DNA of 64,000 bases from Bacillus sp. CH30_1T (GTDB lineage Bacteria > Bacillota > Bacilli > Bacillales > Bacillaceae_B). The notes beneath the pieces are model-generated. The model was not told the DNA's origin, ran no database searches, and saw only the letters and a list, made by a program, of their open reading frames with translations. The stretch is taken from assembly GCF_008364765.1 (NCBI RefSeq), contig NZ_VTUY01000004.1, forward strand, positions 300,151-364,150. Direction: 5' to 3'. Below, in pieces: positions 8,724 through 18,700 of this stretch (position 1 is the first letter of the stretch; each line of letters starts with the position of its first letter). A program made the position numbers and the translations under genes.

Positions 8724-9350
8724 TTGAACGGCACAGCACATATGGCAATTGGAGCAGCAACAGGATTTATTGTGGCCAACTCATTTGGATCTGGTCCTGA
8801 CATAACGGCCGCACTTGTGGCAATAGGCGGAATATCCGGACTCATGCCTGATATGGATATTGACGGAAAGCTTAGTAACAAGGTTACTATTTCACCTAAA
8901 ATGATCAGAGCAGTGGCACCAATCATTGGGTTTCTAATGATGGTATACAGCTATCTGGAAGGAATCGGAAAAGAACGATGGCTTGGTATTGGATATGGTG
9001 CAGGAATGATGATTCTCGCAAGTTTCATTACCCAGAGAAGAATGCTGATGATTACGGGCATCGGTGTGACAGCATGCGGTTGGCAGTTGAATGAAACATG
9101 GTTATGGTTGTTAGGTATTTATATTTTCATTGCCTCATTCGTTTCACATCGAAGTTATACTCACTCTGTACTTGGAATTGTGTATTATGGCATGATTGCT
9201 CATTATCTAGAGTCATCTTTAATGATTGATGGGGTATTTGAAGCATGTGTAATTGGATATGCCAGTCACCTGATCGCGGATATGAAATTTCTTCCTTTCA
9301 ATAAGAGAGGCGTAAAGCTTTTCCTTCCCCTTTCATCCAAAGAAATTTAA
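8724..9350 (+). CDS. YdjM-like membrane-bound metal-dependent hydrolase
   Basis: The 208-residue integral membrane protein is of the LexA-binding/YdjM (DUF457) family. Conserved polar residues lie at HMAIGAATG (His6), at LMPDMDID and at SHRSYTHSVLG; these His/Asp clusters are the presumed metal site. The TTG start is fixed by AGGAGG 7 nt upstream. Several hydrophobic helices are evident. The biochemical role of the family is poorly known. No LexA site was searched for. Confidence 0.78.
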   Translation: MNGTAHMAIGAATGFIVANSFGSGPDITAALVAIGGISGLMPDMDIDGKLSNKVTISPKMIRAVAPIIGFLMMVYSYLEGIGKERWLGIGYGAGMMILASFITQRRMLMITGIGVTACGWQLNETWLWLLGIYIFIASFVSHRSYTHSVLGIVYYGMIAHYLESSLMIDGVFEACVIGYASHLIADMKFLPFNKRGVKLFLPLSSKEI

Positions 9351-9367
9351 AATGTGTTTACACCCAC

Positions 9368-9396
9368 TTGACCATTATTTCCCGATACATTAAAAT
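9368..9396 (+). promoter_or_regulatory. Sigma-A promoter for the trpS leader
   Basis: TTGACC (9368-9373) and TAAAAT (9391-9396) are separated by exactly 17 bp and lie about 30 bp before the T-box leader. Confidence 0.75.
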
Positions 9397-9424
9397 AATG
9401 GAAACATATTAAATAGTTAAATGC

Positions 9425-9681
9425 GATGAGGAAGAAGAGTAGACGAACGAAACATTTCAGAGAGCTGATGGCTGGTGAGAATCAGTATGGTGAAATCGTT
9501 GAATGGGCTTTTGAGCATCCAGGCTGAAATTAAGTAGGTTATGGCGGAAGGTCTCACCGATAAAAGAGACGATGTATCGAAGGCGACTTCTGTACAGATG
9601 AGTGCGTTTACTAAAGTGTAAGCGAATAAAGGTGGCACCACGGGTTTCCCGTCCTTTTTTAGAGGATGGGAAGCCCTTTTT
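9425..9681 (+). promoter_or_regulatory. T-box riboswitch (Trp) of trpS
   Basis: The leader shows the T-box hallmarks: a long stem I region, the tRNA-acceptor-binding sequence AAAGGTGGCACC at 9628-9639, and a terminator (GGGTTTCCCGTCC / GGATGGGAAGCCC) at about 9642-9675 followed by T residues. In the specifier position, TGG (Trp) occurs six bases before GAGC, near 9508. This is the same spacing as the ACC specifiers in the thr leaders of this window. Uncharged tRNA-Trp should favour readthrough into trpS. Confidence 0.9.
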
Positions 9682-9719
9682 GTGTTTATATTTATTATTT
9701 TTCAGCGGAGGGAATTGTT

Positions 9720-10718
9720 ATGAAAAAACAAGTTCTGACTGGTATTAAACCAACAGGCCGTATTCATTTGGGGAATTATATTGGTGCAATCAAACCGGCA
9801 TTACAATTGGCAGAGAACCAATCCTACAACACAGCTTATTTTGTAGCGGATTATCATGGTTTAACGAAAATAAATGATCATAATGAAATGAAACAATTAT
9901 CTTATGGAGTAGCAGCAGCTTGGTTAGCATTAGGCTTGGATCATGAGAGAGCGGTCTTTTACCGTCAATCCGATGTACCTGAAATCTTTGAATTGAGCTG
10001 GATCCTGTCTTGTTTTGCACCTAAAGGATTAATGAACAGGGCCCATGCATATAAATCATTGGTCGAAGAAAATGAAAAAAGCGGCAAAGATGTAGATGCT
10101 GGAGTCAACATGGGATTATTCACTTATCCAATTTTAATGGCAGCTGATATTTTACTCTTTCAAACCGAGATGGTCCCTGTTGGAAAAGATCAGATACAAC
10201 ATGTTGAAATCGCCCGTGACATAGCTGAAAGCTTTAACAAACAATATGGAGAACTATTTGTCATCCCTGAATATGTCATTCAAGAAGAAACGGCCGTACT
10301 CCCGGGACTCGACGGACGTAAGATGAGTAAAAGCTATAACAACACCATTCCATTATTTGAAGAACCAAAAAAGCTTCAAAAATTAATCAATAAAATCAAA
10401 ACAGATTCTACACCCCCTGAAGAGCCTAAGGATCCTGACTCCTCCATCATTTTTACGCTATATAATGAATTTGCAACCTCCGATCAAGTTGAAGAAATGA
10501 GAAGGAGATTTCAAGAAGGAATAGGGTGGGGAGAAGCGAAAAAAGAGCTATTCCAAGTAATGAATTCTTTTATCGAAGAACCAAGATCGAAATATGAAGA
10601 ACTGATGGCGAGTCCCCATTTGCTGGATGCAATCTTACAAAATGGAGCAAATGAAGCACGGGAAAAAACAATTCCATTCATGAAAGAGATTAAAAGGAAA
10701 ATAGGAATTTATCATTGA
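9720..10718 (+). CDS. trpS: Tryptophanyl-tRNA synthetase
   Basis: A class I synthetase that charges tRNA-Trp. The 332 residues match the usual length. HIGH-like TGRIHLGN lies at 12-19 and the KMSKS loop appears as GRKMSKSYNN near residue 200; the typical FQTEMVPVGKDQIQH segment is present. The ATG at 9720 follows GGAGGG by 7 nt; the frame is open further upstream, but only inside the leader terminator. The T-box leader ties expression to tRNA-Trp charging. Confidence 0.96.
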   Translation: MKKQVLTGIKPTGRIHLGNYIGAIKPALQLAENQSYNTAYFVADYHGLTKINDHNEMKQLSYGVAAAWLALGLDHERAVFYRQSDVPEIFELSWILSCFAPKGLMNRAHAYKSLVEENEKSGKDVDAGVNMGLFTYPILMAADILLFQTEMVPVGKDQIQHVEIARDIAESFNKQYGELFVIPEYVIQEETAVLPGLDGRKMSKSYNNTIPLFEEPKKLQKLINKIKTDSTPPEEPKDPDSSIIFTLYNEFATSDQVEEMRRRFQEGIGWGEAKKELFQVMNSFIEEPRSKYEELMASPHLLDAILQNGANEAREKTIPFMKEIKRKIGIYH

Positions 10719-10779
10719 AATAGAACAAGGTAGTAAAGCGCAATAGTCATTTTGTTTTTCAGATAATTCATAATTCTCA

Positions 10780-10808
10780 TTGACATTTCTTCTTCTTTGT
10801 TATAAGTT
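10780..10808 (+). promoter_or_regulatory. Probable promoter of the methionine operon
   Basis: A consensus TTGACA at 10780-10785 is followed by TATAAG at 10801 (15 bp) or TAAGTT at 10803 (17 bp). The -10 choice is uncertain, but the S-box begins about 40 bp downstream. Confidence 0.55.
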
Positions 10809-10841
10809 ATGGGAAAGTTATTTTTCACAAAATCATATAGT

Positions 10842-10955
10842 TTCTTATCAAGAGAGGTAGAGGGACTGGCCCGAAGACACCTCAGCAACCAGCCAAAGTT
10901 ATAGGTATGGTGCTAATTCCAGCAAGTTGATGTCAACTTGGACGATAAGAGGGAG
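10842..10955 (+). promoter_or_regulatory. SAM-I (S-box) riboswitch
   Basis: The conserved SAM-I aptamer is recognisable: TTCTTATCAAGAGAGG at the start, then GGGACTGGCCCGA, CCTCAGCAACC, GGTGCTAATTCC, and the closing GACGATAAGAG. SAM binding stabilises the terminator downstream and so switches off metI-metC, and probably yitJ-metH, when methionine is plentiful. Confidence 0.96.
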
Positions 10956-10968
10956 AACGAACGTATAA

Positions 10969-10999
10969 AACCTTCTTATTTTCATTAAGAAGGTTTTTT
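10969..10999 (+). terminator. Regulated terminator of the S-box leader
   Basis: AACCTTCTTA and TAAGAAGGTT form a perfect ten-base stem with a 7-nt loop, followed by T residues. It forms when the SAM aptamer is occupied. Confidence 0.92.
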
Positions 11000-11041
11000 G
11001 TTTTTTCCCTTTTCGTATTCAAGATAGAAAAGGAGAGAAGA

Positions 11042-12166
11042 ATGTTGAAAAAACATATTGATACAATGCTTGTCCAGGCAGGAAATCGGAAAGATCCTGC
11101 AACGGGTGCTGTCAGCCTGCCCATCCATTTATCGACTGCCTATGAACATAAGGGGATTGGGCAATCGACAGGCTATGATTACACAAGAACAGGAAATCCA
11201 ACCCGTGCCACCTTAGAAGACACTCTCACTCAATTGGAGGAAGGGCACAGAGGGTTTGCCTTCAGCTCGGGGATGGCAGCGATTCAGGCAATCCTTAGCT
11301 TATTTTCCAGCGGGGATGAATTGATTGTTTCGAAAGACCTATACGGCGGGAGCTACCGTTTATTCGTGCAATATGAAGCACAATATAGCATCAAATTTCA
11401 TTTCGTCGATACCAGTGATGCCGGCTCCATAGAAGAACAAATTTCTAAGAGAACAAAGGCCATTTTTCTTGAAACGCCAACCAATCCAATAATGAATGAA
11501 GCAAGTATTTCTGAGGTTGCTGGACTCGCTAAGCGTAACGGATTGCTTTTAATTGTAGATAATACCTTCTACACACCTATTCTGCAGAAGCCACTTACTG
11601 AAGGAGCAGACATTGTTATTCACAGCGCTACGAAATACTTAGGGGGACATAATGACGTGCTGGCAGGTGTTGTGATCGTAAACACAGAGGAGTTGGCGGA
11701 AAAGATCTACACCATTCAAAATTCAATCGGTGCGGTTCTCGCCCCTTTTGATTGTTGGCTCTTATTAAGAGGGATGAAAACCCTAAGTCTCAGAATGGCT
11801 CAGCACGAAAAAAATGCAAGAGAATTAGCGGAGTATCTTGATGCGCATGAATGTGTAACAGATGTTTTATATCCGGGAAAAGGCGGCATGCTTTCCTTTC
11901 GTATAGCAAAGGAAGAATGGGTTGCTCCCTTTCTCCAATACTTAAAAATTATTACGTTTGCTGAAAGTTTAGGAGGGGTCGAAAGTTTTATCACCTATCC
12001 CGCTACTCAAACGCATGCAGATATTCCTGAAGAAAAACGAAATAAGTTGGGTATCTGCAACAGACTCCTGCGGTTTTCTGTAGGAATTGAATTTATTGAT
12101 GACCTGATTGAAGACCTGGAGAATGTTTTTCAACAATTGGAAAAAGAGGTGCTTACGTATGAGTAA
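11042..12166 (+). CDS. metI: Cystathionine gamma-synthase / O-acetylhomoserine lyase
   Basis: A PLP-dependent Cys/Met metabolism enzyme (374 residues) that makes cystathionine from an acylated homoserine and cysteine. Family signatures: TRTGNPTR (48-55), SSGMAA (75-80), VDNTF and the PLP lysine in SATKYLGGHND (Lys198). It lies directly behind the S-box and overlaps the start of metC by 8 bp. In Bacillus the metI-metC pair carries transsulfuration from cysteine to homocysteine. Confidence 0.93.
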   Translation: MLKKHIDTMLVQAGNRKDPATGAVSLPIHLSTAYEHKGIGQSTGYDYTRTGNPTRATLEDTLTQLEEGHRGFAFSSGMAAIQAILSLFSSGDELIVSKDLYGGSYRLFVQYEAQYSIKFHFVDTSDAGSIEEQISKRTKAIFLETPTNPIMNEASISEVAGLAKRNGLLLIVDNTFYTPILQKPLTEGADIVIHSATKYLGGHNDVLAGVVIVNTEELAEKIYTIQNSIGAVLAPFDCWLLLRGMKTLSLRMAQHEKNARELAEYLDAHECVTDVLYPGKGGMLSFRIAKEEWVAPFLQYLKIITFAESLGGVESFITYPATQTHADIPEEKRNKLGICNRLLRFSVGIEFIDDLIEDLENVFQQLEKEVLTYE

Positions 12167-13343
12167 AAAACCATTTTCACTTCAGACGTCACTCATTCAT
12201 TCTCACGGAGTTGATAAAGAAACAGGAGCGGTCTCTACGCCGATTCATCATGCTACAACCTTTCATCAACAGGATTTTGATCAGTATGGCACATATGACT
12301 ACAGCCGTTCAGGGAATCCGACGAGGGAAACAGTAGAAGAAACGATTGCTGAATTAGAAGACGGGGTAAGGGGCTTTGCCTTTTCATCTGGAATGGCGGC
12401 AATCTCAACAAGCTTCTTATTATTGTCGAGTGGAGATCATGTTCTCGTTTCAGAAGAAGTATACGGTGGGACATACAGAATGATCACCGAGGTCCTCACT
12501 AAGTTTGGAATTGAATATTCATTTGTGAACATGAAGGATCTACATGAAGTGGCTTGTTCAATCAAGCATAATACGAAAGTGATTTATATGGAGACACCAT
12601 CCAATCCGCTTCTGAATATCACCGATATTGAAGGAGTCGTAAAGCTTGCCAAGGCAAATGGATGTCTAACGTTTCTTGATAATACATTCATGACTCCCCT
12701 GCTGCAAAGACCGATCAGTCTAGGTGTGGATGTTGTTCTACACAGTGCCACAAAGTTTCTTGCCGGACATAGTGATGTCTTGGCAGGTCTTGCCGTAACG
12801 GGAAATGATGAGATTGCCAGGCAACTTGCTTTCTTGCAGAATTCGTTTGGTTCTGTCCTCGGTGTTCAGGATTGCTGGCTGCTTTTAAGAGGACTGAAAA
12901 CACTGCATGTACGATTGAAGGAATCATCAGAATCAGCGTATAAGATTGCGACCTTCTTAGAAAAGAGAAAGGAAGTAGAAGAAGTGTATTACCCAGGATT
13001 GAGCTATCATCCCGGTCGTGAAATTCAAGTTCGACAAGCAGAGGGTCCTGGAGCGGTTCTTTCCTTCCGGTTAAAAGGGGCAGAGGAAGTGAAGCAACTC
13101 ATACAAAATGTAAACATTCCCGTATTCGCCGTCAGTTTAGGAGCTGTCGAATCAATTCTATCCTATCCATCAAGGATGTCACATGCTTCTATGCCAAAAG
13201 CAGAACGGGAAAGAAGAGGTATTACAGATGGTTTATTACGGTTATCAGTAGGACTTGAAAACGTGGATGAATTAATTATCGATCTTCAAAAAGGTTTAGA
13301 TAGTATACAAAAGATCAATCGAAAAAACGTGATAAATTTATAA
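12159..13343 (+). CDS. metC: Cystathionine beta-lyase
   Basis: The second PLP enzyme of the pair (394 residues) cleaves cystathionine to homocysteine, pyruvate and ammonia. It shows TPIHHATTFHQ, SRSGNPTR, SSGMAA and SATKFLAGHSD with PLP Lys199. The ATG at 12159 is inside the end of metI and is chosen because the N-terminus then matches the family; the frame is open further upstream within metI. The pathway should continue to YitJ and MetH, now about 550 bp away across a repeat block. Confidence 0.93.
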   Translation: MSKKPFSLQTSLIHSHGVDKETGAVSTPIHHATTFHQQDFDQYGTYDYSRSGNPTRETVEETIAELEDGVRGFAFSSGMAAISTSFLLLSSGDHVLVSEEVYGGTYRMITEVLTKFGIEYSFVNMKDLHEVACSIKHNTKVIYMETPSNPLLNITDIEGVVKLAKANGCLTFLDNTFMTPLLQRPISLGVDVVLHSATKFLAGHSDVLAGLAVTGNDEIARQLAFLQNSFGSVLGVQDCWLLLRGLKTLHVRLKESSESAYKIATFLEKRKEVEEVYYPGLSYHPGREIQVRQAEGPGAVLSFRLKGAEEVKQLIQNVNIPVFAVSLGAVESILSYPSRMSHASMPKAERERRGITDGLLRLSVGLENVDELIIDLQKGLDSIQKINRKNVINL

Positions 13344-13380
13344 AGGCTGTTTGCGTAAACTTTGTTGCTTTTAAAGGAGA

Positions 13381-13520
13381 GTGGTGGTTGATTTCCGCTC
13401 CAGGTGCTCGCTTTCCGCGGGGCGTGAGTTGAGCCTCCTCGGGCTTGCCCTGCGGGGTCTCAACTTTCCCGCTATTCCCGCAGGAGTCGAGCACCTACAG
13501 CGAGAATCAATTTTCAAAGC
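13381..13520. repeat. Large imperfect palindromic element A
   Basis: A GC-rich block in AT-rich surroundings. AGGTGCTCG (13402-13410) is answered by CGAGCACCT (13488-13496), and GTTGAG by CTCAAC further inside, giving a long stem with CCGCGGGGCG and CCTGCGGGG segments. The style, including GCAGGAGTC, is that of dispersed non-coding palindromes in Bacillaceae genomes. A short open frame running through it is not credible as a gene. Confidence 0.7.
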
Positions 13521-13681
13521 GTGAGTTTCTGAAAATAGATAAATATAAATACATGCACGTTTTAACTTTAACAGCCTGCTTTTTTCGAAGTGTTGAGCGA
13601 TTGATATTAGCTATAGCAGATATCCTTTTCTGTCGAATGCTTTTTGTCACTTTTGAGCTCTGTCATGCAAATTTTGTTTAG

Positions 13682-13799
13682 ATGGTGAGGGGAACTGCGT
13701 AGACTCCTGCGGAAGAACGGGCGTGCCGAGACCCCGTACGGCTAAGCTGAGGAGGCTCGGCCGTACGCTAGCTGCAAGCGGAGCAGTTCCCTTCACCAT
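13682..13799. repeat. Large imperfect palindromic element B
   Basis: The ends ATGGTGAGGGGAACTGC (13682-13698) and GCAGTTCCCTTCACCAT (13783-13799) are near-perfect inverted repeats. Inside lie GACTCCTGCGG and a second stem (GCCGAGACCCCGTACGGC with GGCTCGGCCGTAC). It resembles element A in reverse orientation and shares the ACTCCTGCGG core with the repeat at the right edge of the window. Confidence 0.7.
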
Positions 13800-13891
13800 C
13801 CAGCACACACCGGTTGACAGAGCCTAGGCAGACAAATTGTTCAAAACAACAATCTTTACGAAAAGAGCCTATATAAAAAGGAGGGAATGTC

Positions 13892-15742
13892 ATGAAGCCG
13901 TTGCTGGAAGCACTGAAAGAGAGAATCTTAATTGCAGATGGGGCCATTGGAACGTTGTTGTATTCATATGGAGTGGACAGATGCTTTGAAGAACTGAATC
14001 TTTCTCACCCAAATGAAGTGTTGAAAGTCCATAAAGAGTATATTGATGCAGGAGCAGATATCATTCAGACGAATACGTATGGAGCCAATTATCAAAAGCT
14101 TTCCAGATACGGGTTGGAGGATTCGGTTAAGGAAATAAATACAGCTGCAGTGCGTCTAGCAAGAAAAGCCGCGGGTGAAAACACCTATATTCTTGGCACC
14201 ATCGGTGGAATCAGGGGCATTAAACAAAATGTGTCGCTGGAAGAAATCAAAAGAAGCTTTCGGGAACAGCTATACTGTTTATTATTAGAGGGTGTAGATG
14301 GCATTCTGCTTGAAACCTATTATGATTTCGAAGAATTAACCACTGTATTAAACATTACTAAACGTGAAGCAGACATTCCTGTCATAGCTCAAGTTTCTCT
14401 ACATGAAACGGGAGTTCTTCAAAATGGAATGGAGATAAAAGATGCTCTTCAACAATTAGAATTATTGGGGGCAGATGTTGTCGGCATCAATTGCCGCATG
14501 GGGCCATTTCATATGGTGAACTCATTAGAGGTAGTTCCATTACCTAAAAGGGCATTTCTATCCGTCTATCCCAATGCCAGTCTGCCAAACTATGAAGAAG
14601 GTCGATTCTATTACTCTGCTGAGCCTGATTACTTTGGAGATATAAGCAACGAATTACGACTGCAAGGTGCAAGAATCATTGGGGGATGCTGTGGAACTAC
14701 ACCTGATCACATCCGTTCTGTAGCAAGCAGGTTAAAAAGCCGGGAGCCTGTGAAAGAAAAAGTGGTGAAAGCAAAAAAGGTAGTTCAGTTATCGTCACCT
14801 TCTATCAGGGGAAACTTGCTGCATGAACAAGTAAGGGAAAAGAAATCGATCATTGTTGAACTCGATCCACCTAAGCATCTCGACACGAAGTTGTTCTTCC
14901 AAGGGGCTGAAGCATTAAAGGAAGTTGGAATTGACGCACTCACGCTTGCAGACAATCCGTTAGCATCGCCTCGTATTAGTAATGACGCCATTGGCAGCCT
15001 GGTCAAGTCCAAATTTGATCTTACGCCTTTAGTTCACATCACTTGTCGGGATCGAAACCTGATTGGACTTCAATCCCATTTAATGGGGTTACACACGTTA
15101 GGAATACACAATATATTAGCCATTACGGGAGATCCGGCCAAGATTGGAGATTTTCCTGGGGCAGCATCCGTTTATGATTTATCTTCACTTGAACTCATTG
15201 AATTGATTAAACAGAACAATGAGGGGATATCCTTCTCAGGTAAATCACTCCGGGAATGTACTCAATTTTCAGTTGGTGCAGCCTTTAATCCAAATTTCCG
15301 TCATTTAGACGCTTCTGTAAAAAGGCTTGAAAAGAAAAAGAAAGCAGGAGCCGACTATTTCATTTCTCAACCGATCTTTGGGAAAGAACAGCTGATTCAA
15401 GTACATGAAGCTACGAAGTATTTAGATGTTCCGATCTTTATCGGAATCATGCCATTAATCAGCCCAAGAAATGCAGAGTTTCTCCATCATGAAGTACCGG
15501 GAATCAATGTTCCAGAAGAAACAAGACAAAGAATGAAGGAAGCGGGAAGTGATCCCGTAGTTGCAAGAACAGTTGGAATGGAGATAGCAAAAGACTTACT
15601 TGACACAGCAATAGATCTTTTTAATGGGATATATCTTATCACGCCTTTTGTCAGATACGATATGAGCATTGAACTGATTCATCATATACAAGCGAAAACT
15701 AACACAGAAAGAGAGGTTCCCTATGGCCATCACTTTGTTTGA
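13892..15742 (+). CDS. yitJ: Bifunctional homocysteine methyltransferase / methylenetetrahydrofolate reductase
   Basis: The 616-residue fusion has an N-terminal betaine/homocysteine S-methyltransferase barrel (about 1-290, zinc motif GGCCGTTPDH) and a C-terminal MetF-type reductase (about 310-612; AITGDPAKIG, VGAAFNPNF, ISQPIF). It supplies 5-methyl-THF and may methylate homocysteine. The start follows AAAGGAGGG. It overlaps metH by 20 bp, so both are translated from one message. It belongs to the S-box methionine operon by function, but palindromes now separate it from metC. Confidence 0.93.
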   Translation: MKPLLEALKERILIADGAIGTLLYSYGVDRCFEELNLSHPNEVLKVHKEYIDAGADIIQTNTYGANYQKLSRYGLEDSVKEINTAAVRLARKAAGENTYILGTIGGIRGIKQNVSLEEIKRSFREQLYCLLLEGVDGILLETYYDFEELTTVLNITKREADIPVIAQVSLHETGVLQNGMEIKDALQQLELLGADVVGINCRMGPFHMVNSLEVVPLPKRAFLSVYPNASLPNYEEGRFYYSAEPDYFGDISNELRLQGARIIGGCCGTTPDHIRSVASRLKSREPVKEKVVKAKKVVQLSSPSIRGNLLHEQVREKKSIIVELDPPKHLDTKLFFQGAEALKEVGIDALTLADNPLASPRISNDAIGSLVKSKFDLTPLVHITCRDRNLIGLQSHLMGLHTLGIHNILAITGDPAKIGDFPGAASVYDLSSLELIELIKQNNEGISFSGKSLRECTQFSVGAAFNPNFRHLDASVKRLEKKKKAGADYFISQPIFGKEQLIQVHEATKYLDVPIFIGIMPLISPRNAEFLHHEVPGINVPEETRQRMKEAGSDPVVARTVGMEIAKDLLDTAIDLFNGIYLITPFVRYDMSIELIHHIQAKTNTEREVPYGHHFV

Positions 15743-18700
15743 AGAACAGCTTAGGAAAAAAATACTCGTACTCGATGGAGCAATGGGAACGATGCTTCAA
15801 CAAGCGAATTTATCCCCGGAGGATTTTGGAGGAGAGGAGCTTGATGGATGTAATGAAAATCTGGTTCTAACAGCACCGGAGGTAATCTATAAGATTCATC
15901 TGGAATATTTGAAAGCCGGAGCTGATGTGATTGAAACGAATACATTTGGTGCAACTCCCATCGTACTGGACGAGTATGATATAGGTTCTAAAGCATACGA
16001 AATCAATAAAGTAGCGGCTGAAATCGCCAAAAAAGCAGTTAAAGATGTTTCAACTCCCGAGTGGCCCAGATTTGTTGCAGGATCTCTAGGTCCCACTACC
16101 AAAACCTTATCTGTTACAGGAGGAGTAAGCTTCGATGCGTTAGTAGAAAACTATCGTGTTCAAGCGGAAGGTCTTCTCGATGGAGGAGTTGATGTATTGC
16201 TGCTTGAAACGAGTCAGGATGCTTTAAATGTAAAAGCAGCAAATCTCGGAATTCGAACTGCTTTTGAATCCAGAAGAAAAGAGATCCCCATTTTGTTATC
16301 CGGAACCATTGAGCCTATGGGCACTACACTCGCCGGGCAAACAATCGAAGCATTTTATTTATCCCTTGAACATTTAAACCCTTTGGTAGTTGGTCTAAAT
16401 TGCGCAACCGGACCTGAATTTATGCGCGATCATATTCGTACCTTATCAAGTCTGGCCACTACCTATGTAAGCTGTTACCCAAATGCAGGACTTCCTGATG
16501 AAGAGGGAAATTACAATGAGACCGCTGATTCACTCAGTGTAAAGATGAGAGGTTTTGCTGAGAAAGGATGGCTGAATCTGGTTGGAGGGTGCTGTGGAAC
16601 GACACCGGAGCATATTCGTGCCCTTTCAGAAGTGGTGAAGGGCTTACCTCCTCGTAAACCCAATGAGTCTCACCCTCATGCAGTGTCAGGAATTGAAGCG
16701 TTCGTCTATGAGGATACAGACAGTAGACCGATCCTGGTCGGAGAACGGACGAATGTCATCGGTTCGCGTAAATTCAAACGATTGATTGCAGAGAATAAAA
16801 TAGAAGAAGCTTCAGAGATTGCGAGAGCACAAGTGAAAAATGGAGCTCAGGTAATCGATATCTGCCTTGCAGATCCCGATCGTGAAGAAGTAGATGATAT
16901 GAATGTCTTTATCCAAGAAGTGGTGAAAAAAGTAAAGGTTCCACTTGTCATTGATTCAACGGATGAGAAAGTGCTTGAGACCGCCTTGAAATATTCTCAA
17001 GGGAAAGTGATTATAAACTCTATTAATCTCGAAGACGGAGAAGAGCGGTTTGAGAAGATAACAAAGCTTATGAAGGAATTCGGAGCGGCGGTTGTGGTAG
17101 GAACGATTGATGAAAAAGGAATGGGAGTGTCTGTAAAGCGTAAGGTAGACATTGCCATCCGCTCACATAAACTGTTAACAGAGAAATATGGGATAGCTTC
17201 AGAAGACATCATTTTTGACCCTCTCGTTTTCCCTGTGGGAACAGGGGATCAGCAATATATAGGATCAGCCAATGCAACCGTTGAAGGGATAAGACAGATT
17301 AAGGAAGCCTTACCTGAATGCCCTCATATCTTAGGGGTTAGTAACGTTTCTTTTGGACTGCCTCCTGTCGGAAGGGAAGTCCTAAATGCGGTATATCTTT
17401 ACCACTGTACCAAAGCGGGGCTGGATTACGCCATAGTCAATACGGAAAAATTAGAGCGTTTTGCGTCTATTCCTGAAGAAGAAGTTCGAATGGCGGAGAA
17501 ACTCTTATTTGAGACGACTGATGAAACACTGGCTGAATTTACAGCGTTTTATAGGGGGAAAAAGAAAGAAGTAAAGGTACCAGTCAACACTATGAATCTA
17601 GAGGAAAGACTGGCTCATTATGTGGTAGAAGGGACGAAGGAAGGACTGATTGCCGATTTAAATAAAGCCTTGGAAAAATATGACGCTCCCCTTGAAATCA
17701 TCAATGGCCCCCTTATGGCTGGAATGAGTGAAGTCGGAAGGTTATTTAATGATAACCAGCTGATTGTAGCGGAAGTATTACAGAGTGCAGAAGTCATGAA
17801 AGCATCCGTTGCTCATTTGGAACCACATATGGAACAAACGGAAAGTTCATCTTCGAAAGGCAAAGTGATCTTAGCTACGGTTAAGGGGGATGTTCATGAT
17901 ATTGGTAAGAATCTCGTAGATATAATCCTCAGTAATAACGGATATAAAGTAATTGATTTAGGCATTAAAGTAACACCTCAGGAATTAATCGAAGTCATAC
18001 GGGAAGAGAAGCCCGATATCGTAGGTTTGTCCGGGCTCCTTGTGAAGTCTGCCCAACAAATGGTCATTACTGCTCAAGATTTGAAACAGTCTGATATATC
18101 AGTTCCTCTTGTAGTAGGAGGTGCGGCCCTCACCCGAAAATTCACTACAAATAAAATTGGCCGGGAATACGATGGGCTGGTTCTTTATGCGAAGGATGCA
18201 ATGGATGGCCTTGGCATCATGAATGGGATTCAACATGAAGAAACGAGGCTGCAGCTGGAAGAAGAGAGTCGTGTAAAGTTAAGTAAGGTCGTTTCGGCTG
18301 AAGACTCGCCGAATCTAAATACATCTTCTGTTGCGGTGAAAGTACGTTCTACTGTTGCGAAAGATGTAAAAGTTCATGTCCCTTCTGACTTGATTCCGCA
18401 CACCATTAAAGAATTTTCACTTGATCAAATTCATCCCTACATTAATCAGCAAATGCTGCTTGGGCATCATTTAGGGATCAAAGGGAAAATTTCAAGATTA
18501 CTGGAAGAAGGAGACGAACGAACGGTCGGCCTTAAAGCAGTGACGGATGATTTATTCCAAAAAGCAAAAAGGGAAGGGATGATTCAAGCATCTGCACGAT
18601 ATCAATTTTTTCCTTCTCAATCAGATGGTGATGATGTTGTTATATATCACCCGGAGGATTCTTCCACAGAGATAGAACGATTTCATTTTCCAAGACAAGC

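Noticed and set aside
13445..13681. A 78-codon open frame on the plus strand
   Set aside because: It begins inside palindromic element A, has no ribosome binding site and its composition follows the repeat, not a gene.
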